From NCBI RefSeq assembly GCF_016920785.2, contig NW_024609884.1, forward strand, positions 30,796,080-30,860,079: 64,000 nt of DNA, read 5' to 3'. A program made the translations under genes and the position numbers. Source of the DNA: Ixodes scapularis. Lineage: Eukaryota > Arthropoda > Arachnida > Ixodida > Ixodidae. The first letter of the stretch is position 1. Every line of letters begins with the position of its first letter. Of this stretch, positions 57,759-64,000 are shown piece by piece. Below the pieces are notes generated by a model. That model had not been told where the DNA came from, did no database searches, and saw only the letters and a program-made list of their open reading frames with translations.

Positions 57759-58950
57759 GTATACACCTTTCCAAAAAACGCTCCTAGGCCGCCGCCATGT
57801 TGCTGATGCTGTTGCGGCTGGTGCGACTCTCGCGCCCTCTATCTGCTAGACATTTTCTGCCACTCTCTGGGACTGTGAAGACCCGCTCAGCGCGGTTCTC
57901 TACGTACGTTTTTGCGGTTTTGCATTCCAAGCTTCCTCGCCTCTCTTGAAAGTTTTCACTTATTTTTTTATGCGTGCTGCGTACCCTTTTTGTGTTGTCT
58001 TCCATTTATAGAAATAAGGCTGCTAAGTGCCTGCCATTCAAGCTTTTCTGCTCGACATTCACGGGAAAGGTGAAGGACGTTGAACGGCCCTCGACGCGAT
58101 TTTGCGAACATTGTTCTCCCCCCTCCCAGAGATAATCCGCGTAGAATCCTCAGTTATCTCCAAAAATAGTTGTCCGGGTTGGGGTGAGAAATGGGTCAGT
58201 CGCGTTTGTTTCTTTGCCTTGGTGCGGTTGTGAAAAAAGGAAGCTCTCCCCGAAACGTACCTCGAAACGAAGTCATCTGGGATTCCGTGCGATCGTCAAG
58301 ATGTGACTGTCGTCGACTGTGACTGTGTTATTTGAGATCTTTCTCAAATAAATTCTTTTCGGATAACGCTGCATCGTGTGGTACGTACGATATATTGTTC
58401 GAATGTGAACACTTCCTCAATTGTATGTCCGTGTCCTGTCCATCGGGAAACACGTTATTTGTGAGTGTGAAAAATGCATGCCTTTCGGACCTCTTCTGTT
58501 GCAATTTATTTTTGACAGCAAAAAGCTTTGTCGTTTCACATGCGGCGAATCCCGCTGCGCCGTCAAAACTTATCGTAAGAAAAAAACAAACAAAAAAAAC
58601 TAGAACTATACATTCCAGTCGCATTCGTTCTGTCGCGCGCATACCTAACAAAAATAGTTAACAGTTCTTTTTTGTTGCTTTTTTGTTTTTTCAAATGTGG
58701 TACAATGCTTTCTCAATGTCCTCGGGAAAATACATGCGCCATGAAACACAAAATATCGCGGGAAAAGACGAGAATGTAGCCGCCAGCAGCGTTTGAAACT
58801 GCGCCTACGCAGGCTGCGCCTATTGAAATCACAGTCCCCTCGGTTAGGGTTAGGAGGGACGCCGGTGAGAGTCTAGCCTCAAACTCAGTGACTGGGCTCG
58901 AAAACGGTTTGTTGCCCCTGGGGTCGAGTGTTTTTTGGAAAGGTGTATAC
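57759..58950. mobile_element. 1.19-kb element with 25-bp inverted ends
   Basis: The left end (57759-57783) begins TATACACCTTTCC one base in and continues with six A. The right end (58926-58950) is its inverse with a single mismatch. TA lies at the outermost position on both sides, consistent with a TA target duplication. No transposase is present. The interior begins with an exon-like open frame. The superfamily is undetermined; Tc1/mariner-type MITEs are one possibility because of the TA. Confidence 0.65.
57797..58069 (+). CDS. Candidate first two exons encoding a mitochondrial-presequence-like peptide
   Basis: ATG at 57797 follows GCCGCCGCC, a strong initiation context. Exon 1 would run to 57903 (35 codons plus 2 nt), with donor TAC|GTACGT. 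An intron of 108 bp ends at a pyrimidine-rich TCTTCCATTTATAG acceptor. Exon 2 would be 58012-58069, ending AAAG|GTGAAG, and the joined frame stays open for 55 codons. The peptide begins MLLMLLRLVRLSRPLSARHF and has no Asp or Glu while being rich in Arg, Lys, Leu and Ser, as in mitochondrial targeting sequences. It would direct import into mitochondria; the mature protein is not visible. This may be a real gene start or a fragment captured by the surrounding element. Splicing is inferred from consensus only. Confidence 0.3.
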
Positions 58951-60968
58951 TAAGTAGAGAATTTCAGCTGTCTACGTAAGAGGGTAGTGTGTTTTCGTAC
59001 GTCACTGCGGTACAAACAGTCACACATGCTAAACGAAAAGCGAAACGGAAATCAAACACACGCTATTAATACCATCTTACTGGATGTTCGTTTAGAAAAT
59101 AAAACTCTGTGTCTGTCAGGAGCATTATACTAACGCACTTGCTTTCTTCTTGCTTTCTGATACAGAATGCATCGTAAAATTGTAAAGCAGTTTTGTCTGC
59201 GTATCTCCCTCCCGAGATTAGTTTTAGTGCTAATTCTGGGTCACTTAGGCACCTACCCCAGTGCACTGCCAGATTGACCCGGCAGGGACTGTTTTACTGA
59301 CCCTGCATGTTATCTTTCTACCATGCATGACCATGTATGTTATCTTGCTTACTTGTAATCTTGTTATCAGCGGCCCGTGGAATGTTTTGGCGGAGTGCCG
59401 AAAATGACCTGCGTCGGTATGGGGCGTGGTCGACGGCGCGAAACCGCAAAGCGCCCCACTAACAGCTATCGCTGTAATATCGATGTAAAGCTTATAGAAA
59501 AAAAAAAAAGCATCACTCATATTAATAACGCGAATGAACGTGTGCCTGGGAATATTGTATTAGAGATTATTGAAACGTTACTCGCGCACTTCTCCGGAAG
59601 GTTTTTGCTGGCTACACCCAAAGGATGAACGCGGACCCCCCAGAATCTTGTCCGCTAAGCGTGCTCTCGAAAACACTCAAAGTCGACAGGATGCGGCTGA
59701 AACGTCATATCCTGCAGCCTCGCTTGGCAGAGCATGCTTGGCGCGTCATGTTTCCCGTGTCTGTGTCGACAACCACGGGAAGCGTGCTAATGCAACAAGA
59801 ACATCTGGAAATAAAGACCTCCGAGATCAGACGAGACCGAAAGCAGCGTTCACGTCACTCTCCGGGGCTATTGCAAAATTAAATCTCACCGCGTGGCCCG
59901 ATCTCGATACTGATATTTCAATGACAACTCCCTGAAAGCCAATGGCGCTTCCATCATTAAGCGGGAACCGCCGCCATTATTTGCATGCCAGCGTAATCTC
60001 CCATCATTTCTGCGTACATTTGGGTTGATATTAACATTTTCTATTGGACATCGGATACCACCGTCGGATGGATAGACGGATGCATGCACACGGCTGAAAC
60101 TTTTTATTCGGCCAGCGGCTTGCGATACCTAGTGGAAGTCTAGTAATAAAAGGTCGCCGAAAGAATGCTTCAAACGCCAACTACCAGATTATACTCAACT
60201 CTACACAAATCACTGGATTACGAAGGACAGCACTTCTGAAAGACCTCAAGTGCGAGTTGTGGGGACGGTAACGAAATCAGTTGGGAGTCACGAGAATTTC
60301 TGTAGGCGTATAAGTACAAGACCGTCATTTTTATATGCGCTATGGTAAGTGTTGCGAGGTACTTTATATTCATTGCACTTCAAGTATTATTTCAAGTAGG
60401 TTTAGAAAACTTGGTCTTTACTTGAAGTACATTCTCTAGGTATGTACTACTTATTGTTTGCATAGGGCCAACGAGGAGGGGAACATATGTAAATATATAA
60501 ACAAATATAGCATGAATAATGTAGCACCTACCATAGTTTTAAATAAGCGACACTTTCGCTGTTCGTGCTTCTTTTTGCTAAGGTTATTTCGCGTATAAAA
60601 ATTCATTTTGTCAAATACGCGCACTTTTCAGTATCAATTGTGGTTCAGTTTAAATTGGAAGATCACTGGCGAAACAAAGATTGCGGAGGAACAAAATACG
60701 ATGAATCGGTTGTTCGCCCAGGTGACTGAAGTTGGCTGTCTCTTGGTAAACCGGGAAACGTTGTTTCAATTGATGCTCGTCTGCCCAGTGTCCAGCATTG
60801 TTTTATCTATATAAAAATATCCTCGCGTGCACAATGTGTTTAGCAATTGTCTACGTTAATTCCGAGCTTCAAGGGGATAAGTACGCGGCCTTAATTAAGC
60901 GAGGTGTCTCTTAAGAATATATCGTAAAATACTTAAATGCTATGAAAGATGCATTGAACACGGGCTGA
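58951..60968. other. No gene supported
   Basis: Non-coding. The 83-121 codon frames between 59377 and 59935 have no recognised domains. TATAAAA occurs at about 60593, without a linked gene. Confidence 0.45.
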
Positions 60969-60973
60969 TTTAA

Positions 60974-61756
60974 GGCCGGTTCGCACGTACAGTAGAGCGC
61001 TCAGTTAGCGCTCCATGCGGCCCTGGCAGCAGCGCTCATGTGGCACCGACTTGCGCGTGACGTAGCGCTCGGTTAGCGCTACAGAAGCGCTTCAGTAGGC
61101 ACTCAGTTAGCGCTTCAGCAGCGCAGTGTAAGCGCTCTCACGCTCCGTGTGCCGTGCTAGCTGCTGCGGAACAGCGCGTGCACGGCGACTCCGTTGTTGT
61201 TTTTCCTTTGGCATTGTATAAGGGGAAGTAAAAGAGCTGCTCTCCAAAAAAAATAAAAAAGAAAGGGTCCGGCAGACGATCCAGAGTCATGGACTCTGAG
61301 TGACTAATTGATTGGTACGACCTCATCGCTTTCTATTCAATATACGTGACCCTGGTTTCAAAGACACGCAGGTAAAAAATAATCACCTTTCGGTGGCGAA
61401 AAATTTCACGCACCCAAAAGGCTCTTCTGGGCGTTAAGTCGTCACCACATATATGCACTAATTGCGTATGTAAGAGAATTTGTTGCGTTTCTATTTCAGC
61501 ATCCCGCATGTCCGCCATGGTACTGTTGATGCACACCCAACCAGAGGAACCTGAACCGCAGTGCAGGTGCTAATCCGCAGCACCACGGTACAAGAAGCGC
61601 TAACAAGGCGCTACTGAAGCGCTAACAAGGCGCTACTAAAGCGCTCATCACGCGCTATATTAGAACGAAGTCACGCGCTAGGAAGCGCCACATGAGCGCT
61701 CCTTGGAGCGCTTACATAGCACTAACTTAGCGCTCCGCTCCATGTGTGAACAGGCA
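60974..61756. mobile_element. 783-bp MITE with AGCGCT arrays in both ends
   Basis: The left end GGCCGGTTCGCACG and the inverted right end TGCCTGTTCACACA match. TTTAA flanks both sides exactly (60969-60973, 61757-61761), including the TAA of the other MITEs. The palindromic hexamer AGCGCT occurs about eight times in the left 170 bp and about six times in the right 190 bp, often as TTAGCGCT or GCGCTCATGTGGC. The middle of about 420 bp lacks it. Clustered hexamers in both subterminal regions look like protein-binding arrays. No transposase. Confidence 0.75.
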
Positions 61757-61968
61757 TTTAAACGCCAAAGTAACAATTCACTAAAATAAAAAAAAAAAAA
61801 GAGTAAGATTGTCAAAAACTTAATTTCGGACCAATTTTTCCGCGTTCACAGTTGGAATCATATTGTGCAGGAACATAAAATTTGTTCTGAGTTATTTTGT
61901 CCCGGTCTATTTTGTCCGGGATCGGCTTTTTGTCCTGCGCCGGGTCCAGTTTAATCATCACCTGCGCC
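61757..61968. other. Spacer
   Basis: Short AT-rich sequence with an A run at 61789-61800. Confidence 0.5.
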
Positions 61969-62000
61969 CAGGCACGTACGTAGCCAGGATTTTGTTTCCG
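61969..62000. mobile_element. Single end of the CAGGCACGTAGC hAT-like family
   Basis: CAGGCACGTACGTAGCCAGG then ATTTTG matches the right end of the 20071-20160 element, except for a 4-bp CGTA duplication. No second end was found nearby. Confidence 0.65.
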
Positions 62001-62038
62001 CTTATGGTCAAGAGGTTCAATAGCCACGTGACAGCCAA

Positions 62039-62181
62039 GTCAAGAGGTACAACGAGTCAAAAGGTCCAATTCGAGTCAACAGGTCCAACGAGTCAAAAGG
62101 TCCAATTCGTGTCAAGAGGTCCAACGCGTCAAGAGGTCCATCGAGTCAAGTGGTCCAACGCGTCAAGGGGTTCATCGAGTC
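62039..62181 (+). repeat. Minisatellite, 17-19 bp monomer, about 8 units
   Basis: The monomer approximates GTCAAGAGGTCCAACGA, with A/G and ATTCGA variants. One diverged unit sits apart at about 62008. A 148-codon frame runs through it but encodes only the repeat and is not taken as a gene. Confidence 0.9.
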
Positions 62182-62677
62182 TTATTTTTATCTTCTCTGT
62201 TTATAATGATATTGCTATTAATGGACTGCTTGTGGCGGTTACTGACTGTTTGACCTATTTGAATCATTTTGGAGAATACAAGTACTACATAACCATTGGA
62301 GACAAGTAGACCATATACTGTTTTCTACAATGTATATTATTTCAGTGTTAAATAATGGATAGTGCATGGCGACATATTTTGGACTTCTAGAATTTCATAT
62401 CTGTGTTCCAGTCTCTTTGTTCTAGGACTTATTTATGCCATTTCTACGGAAGTGTCTCTCATATTCCCGAGATATAAAATACAAATGTACCCCAGTATTT
62501 GTAAACGCAAATACTTCCTTGGGTAACTTTGTCCAGTCCCGGGTTTTCGTATGTTTCATTAAAAATATGATGCACTACTATTTTATGCTTTAGTATTTAT
62601 TTACTGAGTTCACCGATTCACTAAAGAGGTAAAAAACACAACATGGGAAAAAGTTCAGATATCACTGGGGGGATCGG
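62182..62677. other. No gene seen
   Basis: AT-rich spacer between the two minisatellite blocks. Confidence 0.5.
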
Positions 62678-62688
62678 TGGCCGAGTGG
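62678..62688 (+). other. tRNA-Ser/Leu-like A box
   Basis: TGGCCGAGTGG matches the tRNA A box and D-arm of serine/leucine tRNAs, preceded by a plausible 7-nt acceptor strand. No acceptor complement or T-arm follows at tRNA distance, so this is not a functional tRNA. A tRNA-derived SINE head, as in the tick Ruka SINE, is a possible origin. Confidence 0.5.
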
Positions 62689-62697
62689 GCTAAAGCG

Positions 62698-62807
62698 TAA
62701 ACAGGATAACTGGGCGAGTTGGTATGGATTCATAATGGAACAGCGCGAATTTTTGCGAGGACAGAGGAAGAAACTGGACAGGACGAGCGCTGTCCAGTTC
62801 CTTCCTC
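62698..62807 (+). mobile_element. 110-bp SINE-like insertion with 12-bp TSD
   Basis: TGGGCTAAAGCG flanks it exactly (62686-62697 and 62808-62819). The insertion splits the tRNA-like sequence. It holds TGGGCGAGTTGG, itself A-box-like, and ends in a hairpin (62762-62781 with 62790-62809, one mismatch) that shares its last bases with the target duplication. It has no poly(A) tail. A 12-bp duplication suggests retroposition. Confidence 0.65.
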
Positions 62808-62847
62808 TGGGCTAAAGCGCACACCCAGCTCGACGCGCGTGGAGCGA

Positions 62848-63099
62848 AGTCAAAAGATCCAACGAGTCAAAAGATCCATTATTGGACCTTATGACTCGTT
62901 GAACCTTTTGACTCGTTGGACCTCTCGACTCGCCGTGGATCTTTTGACTCATCGGATCTCTTCACTCGTTGGATCTCTTGACTCGTTGGACTTCTTGACC
63001 CTCATTGGATCTCTTGACTCGTGTTTGGCGAGTCAAACGATCCAACGAGTCAAAAGATCCATTATTGGACCTTTTGACTCGTTGCACCTCTTGACTCCC
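62848..63099. repeat. Minisatellite with units in both orientations
   Basis: The same monomer as at 62039, here GAGTCAAAAGATCCAAC, first forward (about 2 units), then inverted (about 7 units of GACTCGTTGGATCTCTT), then forward and inverted again. The word GATCCATTATTGGACC recurs at about 62873 and 63057 at the forward-to-inverted switch points. Confidence 0.85.
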
Positions 63100-63223
63100 T
63101 GCCCGATCACCGAGAAAGGGGAAAAAGGGCTTTGAAGGAGAGCAGGAGAAGAAAGAAAAGCCAAACTACGATGAATGGCGGCTTTAGGGTGGCAAGGAGG
63201 GGCGTGACGGTCACTGCACTGCA

Positions 63224-63240
63224 GCGGGGTCAGATCCCGC
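63224..63240 (+). other. T-arm-like hairpin
   Basis: GCGGG-GTCAGAT-CCCGC has the 5-bp stem and 7-nt loop of a tRNA T-arm. It lies about 540 bp from the A box at 62678, with the minisatellite between. It could be the second half of a disrupted tRNA-derived sequence, or chance. Confidence 0.3.
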
Positions 63241-63507
63241 GTCTAATAACAAAGCAACAAAAGAGAGGGAGATGAGAGAAGAGAAGAGGATATAGTGGGG
63301 CCTCTGGGACGAAAGGTTTTGGGATCCTGGATGGCTGGTGTGTCACGGCGTTGTGCGTTTTCCATTTCAATCAGCTGGTGACGAACGCCATCTCTTCGTA
63401 CGGTATGCTTAACTAACGCAGAAATTTCCCGAGAGTTGTGCACGCTGCACGGTCGCGAGGTCGTAGGTTGTTTCTCGAATATAGAAATCAAACAACAGTG
63501 AATCGAG

Positions 63508-63703
63508 GCACGTATAGACCAACACGCGGTGCTGACGTCCCGCCCTTGCGGTGGTGCTGCTATCGGCATTGCGCATGCGCAGATGGTCCACTTGACGCGC
63601 TCCTTGCGCGCGTGCAGTGCCCACACCTCGTGCGGAAACTGCTCCTTTTCCCACACCTCATGAGGGCTTGTATGGAAGCAGCGCGTTGGTCTATACGCAG
63701 CAT
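63508..63703. mobile_element. Candidate 195-bp inverted-repeat element with an NRF1 site
   Basis: CGTATAGACCAACACGC (63511-63527) is matched inverted at about 63682-63698 (one mismatch). TGCGCATGCGCA, a perfect NRF1 consensus, lies at 63570-63581. Frames through here have no recognised domain. A small MITE or a promoter are the alternatives. Confidence 0.45.
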
Positions 63704-64000
63704 CAGCTCAACCGGGAGGAAGGGTTATGTGGATCATTTGGACAGCATAATGTTTGGCAGCCATCCAGAGGGTCAGCATGTCGCAGTATCTTGCCGGCCA
63801 GTGCAGCATGACTGCCGACTGGCACCAGGCTGTATGGAGAACCAGCATCGGCGTGCGTTTGTGTAACCCCTACTGCGTGGTGCGCTTAAAGACCCCAGGC
63901 TATACTCCGTTTCACTTAAGGATTGACCGCAGCCTATATGCTAGAAGCCGAGAGCGTCACAAGACATCTCGCTCCGTGCGACGCCTTAAACAACTTTGTG
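63704..64000. other. No gene seen
   Basis: Mixed composition to the end of the window. Confidence 0.5.

Noticed and set aside
58855..58872. GGTTAGGGTTAGG as telomeric repeat
   Set aside because: Only two partial units, and the arthropod repeat is usually TTAGG. Chance or a trivial interstitial match.

Overview
The window looks like intergenic or intronic DNA from a large, repeat-rich animal genome. I see no complete single-copy protein gene, no rRNA, no intact tRNA and no CRISPR array. What can be supported is transposon-derived sequence, simple repeats, a few GC-rich CpG-island-like stretches and some exon-like fragments. From memory of arachnid repeats (non-LTR elements with this RT and C-terminal style, poly-G elements with CAGGCACGTAGC ends, dense Tourist-like MITEs) I infer an arthropod, most likely a hard tick (Ixodidae). 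This is an inference, not a database result.

Layout. 1-9 kb: homopolymer tracts, a GC-rich stretch, a foldback element (1711-1856), a TAA-flanked MITE (2340-2502), a TAAT-rich GC-rich segment (3170-4015), a THAP-type zinc-finger relic (5651-5800), a second MITE (7331-7516) and microsatellites. 9-25 kb: two hAT-like small elements with poly-G/C cores (9406-9595; 20071-20160, the latter with a perfect 8-bp target duplication), a dispersed repeat present twice (8949 and 16731), CpG-rich blocks at 12.1-13.2 and 23.1-24.2 kb, and an LTR-like module with polypurine tract, CCAAT boxes, TATA and poly(A) signal (24391-25152). 25-37 kb: simple repeats including a 183-bp GT/GCGT tract, a small palindromic element (30263-30365) and a 570-bp foldback (32996-33564).

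37-45.2 kb: a nearly full-length but frameshifted non-LTR retrotransposon of the CR1/L2/Jockey group (ORF1 37080-37840; ORF2 37921-40733 with endonuclease and RT; short tandem-repeat tail), then a GTAAT-rich DNA element (about 43390-44250) and a 5'-truncated second LINE whose 5' junction abuts a perfect 21-bp hairpin (44356-44402).

45-64 kb: an unusually dense set of non-autonomous DNA elements. These are two adjacent palindromic MITEs (46687-47064); a 3.27-kb element with CACTG ends and ACACG subterminal arrays (47636-50902) holding an internal old duplication; an inverted pair of about 1-kb AT-rich repeats (51228-52290, 54802-55700), one carrying a MITE whose empty site is visible in the other; further TAA-flanked MITEs (56335-56484, 60974-61756); a 1.19-kb element with 25-bp inverted ends that encloses a spliceable, mitochondrial-presequence-like open frame (57759-58950); and a 17-bp minisatellite in both orientations around a SINE-like insertion (62039-63099).

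The strongest unusual signals are the family of MITEs sharing a TAA...TTCACAC terminus but carrying different inner palindromes, the 1.19-kb element with the presequence-like exons, and the CACTG element. All calls come from reading the sequence. Family names are assigned by motif and were not searched.
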